A stretch of 64,000 bases of DNA from Terasakiella sp. SH-1 (GTDB lineage: Bacteria; Pseudomonadota; Alphaproteobacteria; Rhodospirillales; Terasakiellaceae). A program made the translations under genes and the position numbers. Shown here piece by piece: positions 36,783 through 45,386 of the stretch. Under the pieces are notes generated by a model. That model made no database searches. It was not told the DNA's origin and saw only the letters and a list, made by a program, of their open reading frames with translations. The stretch's first letter is position 1. Every line of letters begins with the position of its first letter. The stretch is from contig NZ_CP038255.1 in the NCBI RefSeq assembly GCF_004564135.1, positions 590,501 through 654,500 on the forward strand, in the 5' to 3' direction.

Positions 36783-37772
36783 ATGAAGGATACCTTCGGT
36801 CGTACCATCACATATTTGCGTGTTTCCGTCACAGACCGCTGTGATTTTCGTTGTACCTATTGTATGGCGGAAGATATGACCTTTTTACCTCGCCAAGAGA
36901 TTCTGTCTTTTGAAGAGATGGAACGGATTTGCACGGCCTTTATCAATCGCGGTGTGACAAAAATTCGCTTAACTGGTGGGGAACCATTGGTGCGCCACGG
37001 TATTATGGATTTAATTGCACAGCTCAGCCATCATTTAAAAACAGGCGCGTTGAAAGAACTGACCTTGACGACCAACGGGTCGCAACTGTCAAAACGTGCA
37101 GATCAACTGGCGGAACTTGGGGTAAAGCGCATCAATGTGTCTCTGGATACGCTTAATGCCGCCCGTTTTGCCGAGATTACCCGCCATGGCAAGCTGGAAA
37201 CGGTTTTGGCTGGCTTGGAAGCAGCGAAACAGGCGGGGTTAAAGGTCAAAATCAATACAGTGGCTTTGAAAGGTCAGACGGACGAAGAACTGGATGACCT
37301 TTTACAGTTTGTTGCCGATAACGGTTTTGACCTGACCTTTATTGAAACCATGCCCTTAGGCGAAATTGGTGGATCTCGTGTGGACCATTATTTGCCGTTG
37401 ACTGAAGTGCGGGCCAATATTGCCAAACGTTGGACAATTGAAGAATCTGATTATAATTCCGGCGGTCCGGCACGTTATGTCGATGTGGCTGAGACAGGCA
37501 AACGTATTGGCTTTATTACGCCGCTAAGTCATGGGTTTTGTGAGAGCTGCAACCGTATGCGCCTGACCTGTAAGGGCACATTGTTTATGTGTTTGGGCCA
37601 GGATGGGAATGTGGATTTACGCGAAGTCGTACGTTCATCTGAAAGTAATGAACCGTTACAGGCCGCCATTGACAAGGCTTTGAACCTTAAGCCGGAAGGT
37701 CATGAGTTTATTATTGAAGAAGGGCGTGATGGTCCGGCCTTAAATCGTCATATGAGCGTGACAGGCGGATAA
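36783..37772 (+). CDS. moaA: GTP 3',8-cyclase MoaA
   Basis: MoaA is the radical-SAM enzyme that begins molybdenum cofactor synthesis from GTP. The 329 residues have the SAM-cluster motif CDFRCTYC (CX3CX2C) at about 20-27, the TGGEPLVR motif, the second cluster cysteines in CESCNRMRLTCKG and the C-terminal double glycine of SVTGG. The window also holds modABC and mobA at 57075-60103, so Moco use is supported at two loci. No Moco riboswitch is evident in the 100-base leader. Confidence 0.95.
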   Translation: MKDTFGRTITYLRVSVTDRCDFRCTYCMAEDMTFLPRQEILSFEEMERICTAFINRGVTKIRLTGGEPLVRHGIMDLIAQLSHHLKTGALKELTLTTNGSQLSKRADQLAELGVKRINVSLDTLNAARFAEITRHGKLETVLAGLEAAKQAGLKVKINTVALKGQTDEELDDLLQFVADNGFDLTFIETMPLGEIGGSRVDHYLPLTEVRANIAKRWTIEESDYNSGGPARYVDVAETGKRIGFITPLSHGFCESCNRMRLTCKGTLFMCLGQDGNVDLREVVRSSESNEPLQAAIDKALNLKPEGHEFIIEEGRDGPALNRHMSVTGG

Positions 37773-37815
37773 GACTGAGGCATAGTAGGGCCATGTTCAC
37801 CAGAAGGTTAAAGTG

Positions 37816-38583
37816 ATGGCTCATCCCAAGATTGCGTTTGTCGCGGGTAAAACAGATACCGCACAGGATGCGATGTCCAAACTATGTGGCAAGTATGACC
37901 ATGTGACACCGGATAAGGCCGATGTGATTGTCGCCCTTGGCGGGGATGGCTTTATGCTGCGTACCCTTCATAAATATCTTCACCTTAAAAAGCCTGTTTT
38001 TGGAATGAATCGCGGGTCGGTCGGTTTCTTGATGAATGAATATCGTGAAGATGATCTGATGGAACGCATTGGCCGTATGGAATCTTTTGAAATCCATCCC
38101 TTGCGCATGGAAGCGGAATGTAAAGGCGGTAAACACCACGAGGCCATCGCTTATAATGAAGTCTCCTTATTTCGCGAAACTGGCCAAGCGGCCCATATCC
38201 GCGTCAGTGTGGATGATGTGGTGCGATTGGAAGAAATGGTCTGTGATGGGCTGTTGATCTCGACCCCGGCAGGGTCCACGGCCTATAACATGTCCGCCTA
38301 TGGCCCTATTTTGCCGCTGGGGGCGGGGGTTTTGGCCTTAACAGCGATCTCAGCCTATCGTCCTCGACGTTGGCGTGGGGCGATTTTGCCACATAGTGCC
38401 TCCGTAAGTTTTGAAATTCTCAATGAAGAAAAGCGCCCGGTGGGGGTTTCTGCCGACTTTAACGAGTTTCGTGATGTGTTGAAGGTGAAAGTCTATGAAG
38501 ACCGTAGCCTTTATTCCATGGTGCTGTATGACCCAGAACATAATCTGGAAGAACGTATCTTACAGGAACAGTTTATGGGGTAG
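37816..38583 (+). CDS. nadK: NAD kinase
   Basis: NAD kinase makes NADP+ from NAD+ and ATP. The 255-residue protein has the invariant GGDGFMLRTLH (about 43-53), GMNRGSVGFLMNEY, NEVSLFRETGQAA, DGLLISTPAGSTAYNMSAYG and GAVLALTAISAYRPR-type motifs. ATG 37816 is preceded by AGAAGG; an overlapping GTG lies one codon earlier. It follows moaA by 43 bases. Confidence 0.92.
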   Translation: MAHPKIAFVAGKTDTAQDAMSKLCGKYDHVTPDKADVIVALGGDGFMLRTLHKYLHLKKPVFGMNRGSVGFLMNEYREDDLMERIGRMESFEIHPLRMEAECKGGKHHEAIAYNEVSLFRETGQAAHIRVSVDDVVRLEEMVCDGLLISTPAGSTAYNMSAYGPILPLGAGVLALTAISAYRPRRWRGAILPHSASVSFEILNEEKRPVGVSADFNEFRDVLKVKVYEDRSLYSMVLYDPEHNLEERILQEQFMG

Positions 38584-38661
38584 TGGGTAGTTTATCATTT
38601 ACATTTCAATTTTAGATTTATACTTTAAGTGAATTTTCTATGATAACTTGAGAAACTCCCC

Positions 38662-39189
38662 ATGTATGACATTATTGGTTATCTTTTAACTCTGGTTATG
38701 CTTGTCCTTTTTTTGCGTGAACTAGCCAAGAAAAAGAAGCGAAATCATTTCCAGCAATATGATCTCAGTGATCCCAATAATCAGCTTCGTTTTGTTTCAA
38801 ATGCATCTTTCAAGTCAAAACCTTTGATGGAACGAAAGGTTGCCCATGTTTTTTACGATATCGAGAATAAATTGAAGGCAAGGGATTTAGGGGAAAGAGT
38901 TTTTAGTGAAGTTGCTCTTGGTGCGTATTTAAATACGGTGCAGCGTGACGATAATGCTTTTAAGTCTATAAATTCAAAACGATGTGATTTCTTAATTATC
39001 AACCGTTATGGTCAGCCCATATGCGCTGTGGAGTATCAAGGAAAAGAACATTATCAAGGAACAGCTCGTCACCGTGATGCGATTAAGGCAATCGCCCATG
39101 AAAAAGCAGGTGTGGCATTTCTTGAACTTTTCCCAGAAGATTCAAAAGATATTATTCATGCCAAGCTGGAAAGAGCGTTAGCGGCGTAA
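38662..39189 (+). CDS. DUF2726-type membrane-anchored protein
   Basis: The 175 residues begin with one membrane segment (IIGYLLTLVMLVLFLREL), then a Lys-rich stretch and a DUF2726-like domain from about residue 50 (LMERKVAHVFYDIENKL, FKSINSKRCDFLIINRYGQP, CAVEYQGKEHYQG). The D...E-x-Q/K pattern in DFLI and VEYQGK resembles the PD-(D/E)XK nuclease fold with which this domain is grouped, so nuclease activity is possible but unproven. It is convergent with the next gene; the two stops are adjacent. Confidence 0.8.
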   Translation: MYDIIGYLLTLVMLVLFLRELAKKKKRNHFQQYDLSDPNNQLRFVSNASFKSKPLMERKVAHVFYDIENKLKARDLGERVFSEVALGAYLNTVQRDDNAFKSINSKRCDFLIINRYGQPICAVEYQGKEHYQGTARHRDAIKAIAHEKAGVAFLELFPEDSKDIIHAKLERALAA

Positions 39190-40431
39190 TTACCTCACCA
39201 AAGAATGCACCATGCTGGTCACGGTGATTTTTTCTTCAACCAGTTGGACTTTCATTTTCTCCCAATTGGGCTTTTCTTCTCCAAATGAACTGCGCAACAT
39301 GCGGTTGACCGCATCGCCCAAGGGGCTGGAAGAGGCCAAAGCAACAATGCGGTAATCAATGGTTTTGCTCAGGTTTTTAGGGAGGATCATGCGCCAGCCA
39401 ATCAGACCTTTCTGCATGTCAGCTTCCAGCAAGCCTTCACGGTCAGCCAGCAGGAAATGACCATCTTCCAACCGCTGGGCAAAAGCCCACATATAGGCCG
39501 GTGCGCCCATGTTATTAACGGTGATTTCCAACGCACACAGTCCGTTCAAAGAACTGCTGGGGAAACTGGAGCCATCACGTTGCAGTGGGATTGTATCGGG
39601 GGACTGACAGCCCTTATCGGTATTAGCACGCAGTTCTGAAATGCCGATTTTCAGACTACCTGCACGCAAGGCGATGATATTATCTTCAAACTGCATATAA
39701 AGGCCGACACCCAAGGCGACCAGGCAGAGGCCAAGGGCAATCAGTTTACCCAGACGGTTGTCTTTCAGGGGCGGCGGGGCGTTCGGGTCTGGTTTATAGA
39801 GGTCAATAACCTCGTCATCATCACCCTCGTCTTCATCCTCTTCTGTTTCAGGAAGGGGAGGGGGCAGCTCAAAACGTTGGATAATACGATGAACATCAAT
39901 AAGGGATTCAAGATGGAGAAGATCACCGTCCACACCCAGTTCTTCTAAGAACTCGTCCTCAGGAACCAATCCCGCTCCACTGGGGAGGAAACAAAAAACC
40001 CGGATATTTTGTTCACGCAGCTGTTGGAACAAGGCTTGTGAAGCCAGAAGCTTTTCCTTGATATGATCAACCGGGCGAACTTTCAGGTCTCGGTCCAGCT
40101 CACCCGTGCACCAAAGAACGGTATCAATTTCATCTTCTGGGCCGGCCAGTTCTTCTTCATTTTCCAGAGCATGGGCCACGAAGGCACCAAGTTGCCAGCT
40201 GTTGCCATCGGTAATGACCCGATCTACATCCATACGATAGGAGGGATGAGCGTATGATCGCTGAACCACGCCTGTAGGCTCTTTGACAAAACTGTCATAG
40301 GCGCGTGAAATCGGCAGGGCCTTGGCTGTCCCGTTTAGGCAGACCACGCTGCGCACATCCGGGTCTTCACGGCTGATGCGCTGGATGCAAACCGGGCCTT
40401 CAGTCGTGGCGATATAAACTCTCATGCTCAT
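39190..40431 (-). CDS. Unknown single-pass membrane protein, 413 aa (third gene of coupled operon)
   Basis: I do not recognise this family with certainty. Residues 1-230 look soluble (YIATTEGPVCIQRI, RSVVCLNGTAKALPISRAYD, DTVLWCTGELDRDL). An acidic stretch follows (ETEEDEDEGDDDEVIDLYKP, about 196-215) and one membrane segment at about 229-248 (LIALGLCLVALGVGLYM). The C-terminal 160 residues contain a possible DUF4384-like region (LEDGHFLLADREGLLE, IVALASSSPLGD). The predicted topology is cytoplasmic N-terminus and periplasmic C-terminus. Its start overlaps the previous stop as TGATG, so translation is coupled. Confidence 0.75.
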   Translation of the reverse strand: MSMRVYIATTEGPVCIQRISREDPDVRSVVCLNGTAKALPISRAYDSFVKEPTGVVQRSYAHPSYRMDVDRVITDGNSWQLGAFVAHALENEEELAGPEDEIDTVLWCTGELDRDLKVRPVDHIKEKLLASQALFQQLREQNIRVFCFLPSGAGLVPEDEFLEELGVDGDLLHLESLIDVHRIIQRFELPPPLPETEEDEDEGDDDEVIDLYKPDPNAPPPLKDNRLGKLIALGLCLVALGVGLYMQFEDNIIALRAGSLKIGISELRANTDKGCQSPDTIPLQRDGSSFPSSSLNGLCALEITVNNMGAPAYMWAFAQRLEDGHFLLADREGLLEADMQKGLIGWRMILPKNLSKTIDYRIVALASSSPLGDAVNRMLRSSFGEEKPNWEKMKVQLVEEKITVTSMVHSLVR

Positions 40432-40952
40432 CAGCGCAGAATGACTTCACTTTTCACATTACGCAAGGCTTTGACGATCTCATCATCGCTGAAAAGTAAA
40501 ATTTGTGCTTCGCCGTCAAAAAAATCATCAATGACAAGGCGCAAGATAGGCCCATCTTCCTGTTCAATGAAAAGAAGGTTAAGAGACAATTCGGGATTAT
40601 AGGATTGAATGAGGAGATATACCTGATCCGGATTGGATTTTGAGGGGGTCAGACTGAGCTTGACTTCCTCGTTATCACGCACGACAAGTTCGCCTGAACT
40701 GGCGGCAACAGCACGTGGAATAAAGCTGATTGCCTGTTTGTCCAGTAATCGGCGCAGGTCACGGCGGGTTTTCAGGTTGGTGGATAGGGCGTGGACTAAG
40801 GCTTCTGAGGGGGTATGGGCCGGGTTTGTTGCATACGCATAGAGTTCACTGAAGGTGACGGCTTTTTGGCTTTGCCCATGCCCCATAATCTGGTCCAGAT
40901 CGTTCAGGGCCTTGAAAATCTCTTGGGCCTGTTTGTTTGGGGGATGGGTCAT
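40431..40952 (-). CDS. Unknown soluble protein, 173 aa (second gene of coupled operon)
   Basis: No family is recognised. The first 85 residues are helical and end with the basic stretch KTRRDLRRLLDKQ. The rest is predicted mainly beta strand (GELVVRDNEEVKLSLTPSKS, QVYLLIQSYNPELSLNLLFI, ILRLVIDDFFDGEAQILLF). The beta-rich half could be a small sandwich like those in partner-binding proteins. There is no signal peptide or membrane segment. It overlaps its neighbours by four bases (ATGA) upstream and one base (TGATG) downstream, so the three products are probably made in proportion. Confidence 0.72.
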   Translation of the reverse strand: MTHPPNKQAQEIFKALNDLDQIMGHGQSQKAVTFSELYAYATNPAHTPSEALVHALSTNLKTRRDLRRLLDKQAISFIPRAVAASSGELVVRDNEEVKLSLTPSKSNPDQVYLLIQSYNPELSLNLLFIEQEDGPILRLVIDDFFDGEAQILLFSDDEIVKALRNVKSEVILR

Positions 40953-42580
40953 GACATGCCTCCATAGATTTTACTGAATTGGCCGTTGAACAGGGTGCGG
41001 TCATAGGAAAACTGGGATTGCCAGCCCCCACCGGCGAGAGCCATACAGTCCAGCCGTTCTAAAAAGGCATCAATATCGCGTGCAATGTCTAACAAAAGGT
41101 CAGCCCCTTGGGCAAAGGCGATGCACAGTTCAGGATGTTCGTGCACATCTTCCTTGAAACCTTTGCGTGACAATTTTTTATAAGCGATTTCTGAGGTACT
41201 CATCATTTCGGCGACTTTGGGTCCCACAGCTTGAGGATCGTGCAAGATGCTCATAAAACGATCTGTGATGGCGTTTGTATGAAGTGTGACCACATTTGTA
41301 TCTTTCTCTTTCTCATCAATAAGATGTTGTGCCAGCGAGGAAAAATCAATATCGGGTTCCAGTTTTAACATCACATTGACGGCATCTTTATGGCGGGCTG
41401 TCGCCAAAGCATGAAGACTGGCATAAACGCTACGTTCCAGATGTTGGCGCAAGGACTGATAGGTCATCTGGCGGTCTTGATAGGTTTCATCAGGCCCTTC
41501 GTCGATAAGATTCTGGAGTTCACTTGTCCCGACATGACGGCGCAGGGCCTGTGTCAGTCGTGCCTGTGATCCACTGAAAATATCACTACGCAAAATGGAC
41601 AAGGGCAGGCGCAGGGCCAATGTACCTGCACTGAGGAGCCCCTCAAGATCAGCCTGTTCCTGTTTGTTGAGAAATTTGACCTGATTGAGAGGGCTGGAGG
41701 TAAGCTGCAGTAAAGGAGATAGGGTTTCCTGTACCGAATCGATGGTTTGGGACAGAAGGTCGGGATTGATTTCCCCGGCCTCATGATCATGGCCGATGGC
41801 CCCGGCATTATGCAGGGCAGAGAGGTCGCGCGCACTTTCAATCGCCTGTATGACGCGAATAAAAGTCAGGAGAACGCTGTCAAATGTTTTGAAATCAACG
41901 CCTTTTTCTGGATTCAGGGACGCTTCCTGCCAGAAATTCAGGATCATGGTGTCATCAATATTTTCAACGTCATTTTCACAATAGGCAAGGATCTTGCGAA
42001 ATTTCCGTTGGGACTGAGCCGGGGGCAGGTGGGTGCGAAGATACGCATAGAGCAGGCGGCTTAGATTATTAGCAGCATCTGAGACCGCCTTTTTCGTCGG
42101 AGGGGCTTGGCATAGGAGGTCCTGCAAAATCTCATCAATATCGCTATAGCCAAGGGCGGTCAGTAAAAATTCAAACAAGGCTGATAAGACGGGCATGCGG
42201 CTATATTGAATGGAAAATTCACCATCGGGGTAGGATATGGTTAGTCCTTTGGGCGATAAGCTGACCTGTTCACAGGTGTTTTCAGCTTCTGCCTGACAGC
42301 AATAATGCTGGAAATGGGAGCTTTGGGCAGGGCCGCTATCCCAGAAAAAGAATTCATAGCGCCCTGTCTCTATGGAGAGGTCGCTGGCGGCAACAATAAG
42401 GTGAGACAGTTCCAGCAAGGCGCTGGCATAATTGCGACAGACGATCAGCTTGCCGATTTCACGACAAACCATTGGTGAGAATTTCATTTCACCATCAATC
42501 TCACATTCTGCCATCGTATGTAAGACAGCGCTCAGTTCGTTGCTTTTTCCTGCTTCCAGCAGCAATTCTTCTGATCCCAT
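40949..42580 (-). CDS. Unknown large helical protein, 543 aa (first gene of coupled operon)
   Basis: No known domain is recognised. The protein is predicted almost entirely helical and cytoplasmic, with a cysteine-containing segment at about 90-106 (HYCCQAEAENTCEQ). Leu-rich amphipathic helices follow, for example LYAYLRTHLPPAQSQRKFRK and LERSVYASLHALATARHKDA. There is no signal peptide and no membrane segment. It heads the three-gene coupled operon and lies downstream of two PAS-GGDEF genes on the same strand, 81 bases from the nearer. A scaffold or regulatory role is possible, but no function is proposed. Confidence 0.75.
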   Translation of the reverse strand: MGSEELLLEAGKSNELSAVLHTMAECEIDGEMKFSPMVCREIGKLIVCRNYASALLELSHLIVAASDLSIETGRYEFFFWDSGPAQSSHFQHYCCQAEAENTCEQVSLSPKGLTISYPDGEFSIQYSRMPVLSALFEFLLTALGYSDIDEILQDLLCQAPPTKKAVSDAANNLSRLLYAYLRTHLPPAQSQRKFRKILAYCENDVENIDDTMILNFWQEASLNPEKGVDFKTFDSVLLTFIRVIQAIESARDLSALHNAGAIGHDHEAGEINPDLLSQTIDSVQETLSPLLQLTSSPLNQVKFLNKQEQADLEGLLSAGTLALRLPLSILRSDIFSGSQARLTQALRRHVGTSELQNLIDEGPDETYQDRQMTYQSLRQHLERSVYASLHALATARHKDAVNVMLKLEPDIDFSSLAQHLIDEKEKDTNVVTLHTNAITDRFMSILHDPQAVGPKVAEMMSTSEIAYKKLSRKGFKEDVHEHPELCIAFAQGADLLLDIARDIDAFLERLDCMALAGGGWQSQFSYDRTLFNGQFSKIYGGMS

Positions 42581-42661
42581 GAGGTGTTCCTGTGTTTTAG
42601 TTTCTCGTTATTGTAGTGAAAAACCGTCTAAGGTCTACTATGGAAGGATCAGGGTGGTTTT

Positions 42662-43645
42662 TTATTCGCTTGTTACCCGGTTGCGTCCGCCTTCTTTGGA
42701 TTGATAAAGCGCTTTATCTGCCCGGCGGAACATGTCATCCAGGCTGTCGCCCTGATGAAAGGTTGTGACACCAAAGCTGCCTGTAACTTTGACTTCATGT
42801 TCACCGCTATGAACGGTGCTTTTTTCAATGAGCTTACGAATGCGTTCGGCAAAGCCAATGGCGCTGTTCAGGTCCGTCTGGGGCAGGGTGACGGCAAATT
42901 CTTCCCCACCGATTCGGGCAAGGTGGCTGTCGTTACTGCGTTCATCACTCATATTCATGTGGCGTGAATGATCATGCCAAAGCGAAACCACCATTTTGAG
43001 GACATCATCCCCGGCATCGTGACCATAACTGTCATTGATTTGTTTAAACCAGTCCAAATCAAAGATAATCAGGCTGAGAGGACAGTTTGTCTCGTGAGCT
43101 TTTTCAAGGGCCTTGCCTGCTTCTTGCATGAAATAGCGGCGATTATAGGCCCCTGTGAGCGGGTCTGTCATGGACAGGCGGACCAATTCACGTTCTTTCA
43201 TGATCAGTTCTGTGACGTCTTGAAGAACGATTTGCACACAATGCAAGCCTTCCCACGGCAGGCGACCAATGCTGATATTCACAATATGACAGCTGCCATC
43301 CTGTGTATGCAATTCAACTTCGGAAAGATTGACCGGGTTGGGATCGTGAAAGGCATTCATAAACAGGGGGAGCAGTCTTTCGCGTAATTCATCGGTCATA
43401 AAGTCAAGCAAGTGTTTCCCCAGCATGTCATCATGACTGGTGTTAAACATGCGGCAGACTTCATTATTGACAAACAGCATGGCTTGGGGCTGATGGATCA
43501 GCAACCCCATGGGGATCACATTTGGCAGAAGGTCCAGCAACGCACCAAGACGTTCTTGTGTATCCATCAAATGTTGTTGAGTCTGTACGGCCTGTTCAGT
43601 GCCGTCGCGGTCATCCCAAAAGAAATCAACCAAGTGCTTATCCAT
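42662..43645 (-). CDS. PAS-GGDEF diguanylate cyclase (copy 1)
   Basis: Residues about 35-150 form a PAS sensor domain (QPQAMLFVNNEVCRMFN, then CVQIVLQDVTELIMKERE). Residues about 155-325 form a GGDEF domain with DPLTGAYNRRYF, IIFDLDWFKQINDSYGHDAG and an intact RIGGEEF active site. Synthesis of cyclic-di-GMP is therefore expected. An RxxD product-inhibition site is not obvious ahead of the active site. The 327-residue protein lacks membrane segments. It is closely similar to the next gene upstream, so the pair arose by tandem duplication. Confidence 0.9.
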   Translation of the reverse strand: MDKHLVDFFWDDRDGTEQAVQTQQHLMDTQERLGALLDLLPNVIPMGLLIHQPQAMLFVNNEVCRMFNTSHDDMLGKHLLDFMTDELRERLLPLFMNAFHDPNPVNLSEVELHTQDGSCHIVNISIGRLPWEGLHCVQIVLQDVTELIMKERELVRLSMTDPLTGAYNRRYFMQEAGKALEKAHETNCPLSLIIFDLDWFKQINDSYGHDAGDDVLKMVVSLWHDHSRHMNMSDERSNDSHLARIGGEEFAVTLPQTDLNSAIGFAERIRKLIEKSTVHSGEHEVKVTGSFGVTTFHQGDSLDDMFRRADKALYQSKEGGRNRVTSE

Positions 43646-43733
43646 CTGTCTAAGAGCTAGGGACAGTAAATTAATAGATCCTGACCCTATAACATATTCA
43701 GTATATATATGAATGCGTTATATTGATAGGTGG

Positions 43734-44699
43734 TTATGCAAATTCTACTCGGTTTCGGCCATTTTCTTTGGCTTGATAAAGGGCCCTGTCAGCCCGTCTG
43801 ATCAGGTCATCCAACTTCTGGTCATCGCCTTGTAAGGACGTTAAACCAAAGCTTGCTGTAATGCTGAAACGGTTGTCTTCAAAAATGATGACTTCATGTT
43901 CAATGGCGCGACGAATACGTTCTGCAATTGCTTTTGCACCTTCTTCATCCACATTGGGCAGATAAATGGCAAATTCTTCCCCGCCAATTCGCGACAGGGT
44001 GCCATCATTTTTGCGGTTATCAAATTCATTATGGCGGGTATTCAGCCGCCAGACTTTTGAAATGATTTTCAGGGCTTCATCACCGGCCAGATGGCCGTAG
44101 GTATCGTTGACCTGTTTAAACCAGTCAATATCAAAAATCATGAGGCTGAAAGGTTTGCCTTCATCCAGGGCATGGGTAATGCATTCTTCGGCATGTTGAA
44201 CGAAATAGCGTCGGTTGTAGGCCCCGGTCAGCACATCATGGAAGGTCAGTTTTTGGAGTTCATCGGCTTGAAGGCGCAGTTCGGTGACATCTTCCAGCAT
44301 GATTTGCACAACACTGGTCCCTTCCCAGGGCAGGCGTGATGCTGTGACCTGAATATAGAGTGTACGCCCGGCAGATTGTTCAAGCTTAATCTCAGGAAAG
44401 CGCACAGGCTCATCACGCATGAAGGTGGTCATGAACAATTCGCTGCATTTTTCCCGCTGGTCTTCTGATACGAAGTCGAGAAAGTGCTTTCCGACAAGAG
44501 TGGTGACGTTTTCATCCAGCAGGTAGAGGGCCTGCTGATTGGCAAACAACATCCCTTGCATTTGGTGGATAATCAACCCCGTTGGCATGAGGTCAAGCAG
44601 AGTGCCCAGTTTTTCTTGGGTGTCAACAAGGGTCTGATGGGTTAAGGCCGCATCACTAGTCCCCTCATTGTCATCAAAGAATAATTCTTCGTTTTCCAT
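43734..44699 (-). CDS. PAS-GGDEF diguanylate cyclase (copy 2)
   Basis: This 321-residue protein has the same layout as its neighbour. An acidic N-terminus (ENEELFFDDNEG) is followed by the shared linker LVDTQEKLGTLLDLMPTGLI, a PAS domain, and a GGDEF domain with LTGAYNRRYFV, IFDIDWFKQVNDTYGHLAG and an intact RIGGEEFAIYL. It is cytoplasmic. It lies 88 bases upstream of copy 1 on the same strand. The N-terminal residues differ most between the copies, suggesting different partners or inputs. Confidence 0.9.
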   Translation of the reverse strand: MENEELFFDDNEGTSDAALTHQTLVDTQEKLGTLLDLMPTGLIIHQMQGMLFANQQALYLLDENVTTLVGKHFLDFVSEDQREKCSELFMTTFMRDEPVRFPEIKLEQSAGRTLYIQVTASRLPWEGTSVVQIMLEDVTELRLQADELQKLTFHDVLTGAYNRRYFVQHAEECITHALDEGKPFSLMIFDIDWFKQVNDTYGHLAGDEALKIISKVWRLNTRHNEFDNRKNDGTLSRIGGEEFAIYLPNVDEEGAKAIAERIRRAIEHEVIIFEDNRFSITASFGLTSLQGDDQKLDDLIRRADRALYQAKENGRNRVEFA

Positions 44700-44773
44700 T
44701 TTTTCCGAACTTATTTGTTTGGGGTAGAATAACGACGTTCGACTTTAGATGCAAAACTAACTTTTCCATGGTG

Positions 44774-44809
44774 ACAAAAAAGTGAAGGGGGATTTTATTC
44801 TCCCCCTTC
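44774..44809 (-). terminator. Rho-independent terminator of the five-gene envelope operon
   Basis: On the minus strand the stem GAAGGGGGA (44809-44801) pairs with TCCCCCTTC (44792-44784), followed by a run of six T residues (44780-44775). It lies 12 bases beyond the last gene's stop codon. Confidence 0.85.
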
Positions 44810-44820
44810 TAATAAAGCCT

Positions 44821-45369
44821 TTACCAGCCTGATTTATAACCCGGTCCAAAGTCATCGTTTGAACGGTTAACCTGATTGCCCCCTAATTCATCGGAGAGAT
44901 TTTCCCATGTCCCCCGGTTGTGGTGGCGCTCTTCTCTACGATCTTTGCGTCGATTGTCTGCACGTTGTGGGTTACGATCCCAACGGTTGGAGATCAAATA
45001 CCAGGGGACATTATCTTCGCGACAGGCAATTGCCGTCCCATTGAGCCATTTGTTATTGACCATGACGGCATGGCGAAAACGTCGACAATCGCGATCACGG
45101 CGGTCACGCACATCCCCGGTTGGGCGCAAACGGGCGCTGACACCGGCATACCAGTTGGTTGTTAGGCCATTATCTGAGAAAAATAGGGCTTTTTCGATTT
45201 CACTGTTCATTTTGTCTTCATTGGCGCGGCTGATATTTAGGTTCGCCTCTGAGGTCAGGATAGAGCCGATATCTGTGCCATAGACCTCACCGGGGCGCAA
45301 AGACCCTGTTGTTTGACAAGCGCTCAGGACTGTCAGGGCGCATAACCCAAGAAGTGTCTTTTTCATCAT
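44821..45369 (-). CDS. Unknown lipoprotein, 182 aa (last gene of envelope operon)
   Basis: A lipoprotein signal (MKKTLLGLCALTVLSAC, lipobox LSAC) predicts lipid anchoring, probably in the outer membrane. The mature part contains DIGSILTSEANLNISRANED, then a segment with two cysteines (DRDCRRFRH and GTAIACRED) that could pair, and a very Arg/Asn-rich hydrophilic tail from about residue 130. The middle section resembles small surface-antigen or RT0821-type lipoproteins in style, but I cannot assign a family. It begins 17 bases after the transglycosylase gene. Confidence 0.75.
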   Translation of the reverse strand: MMKKTLLGLCALTVLSACQTTGSLRPGEVYGTDIGSILTSEANLNISRANEDKMNSEIEKALFFSDNGLTTNWYAGVSARLRPTGDVRDRRDRDCRRFRHAVMVNNKWLNGTAIACREDNVPWYLISNRWDRNPQRADNRRKDRREERHHNRGTWENLSDELGGNQVNRSNDDFGPGYKSGW

Positions 45370-45386
45370 AACCTCTTTGTTAAAGT

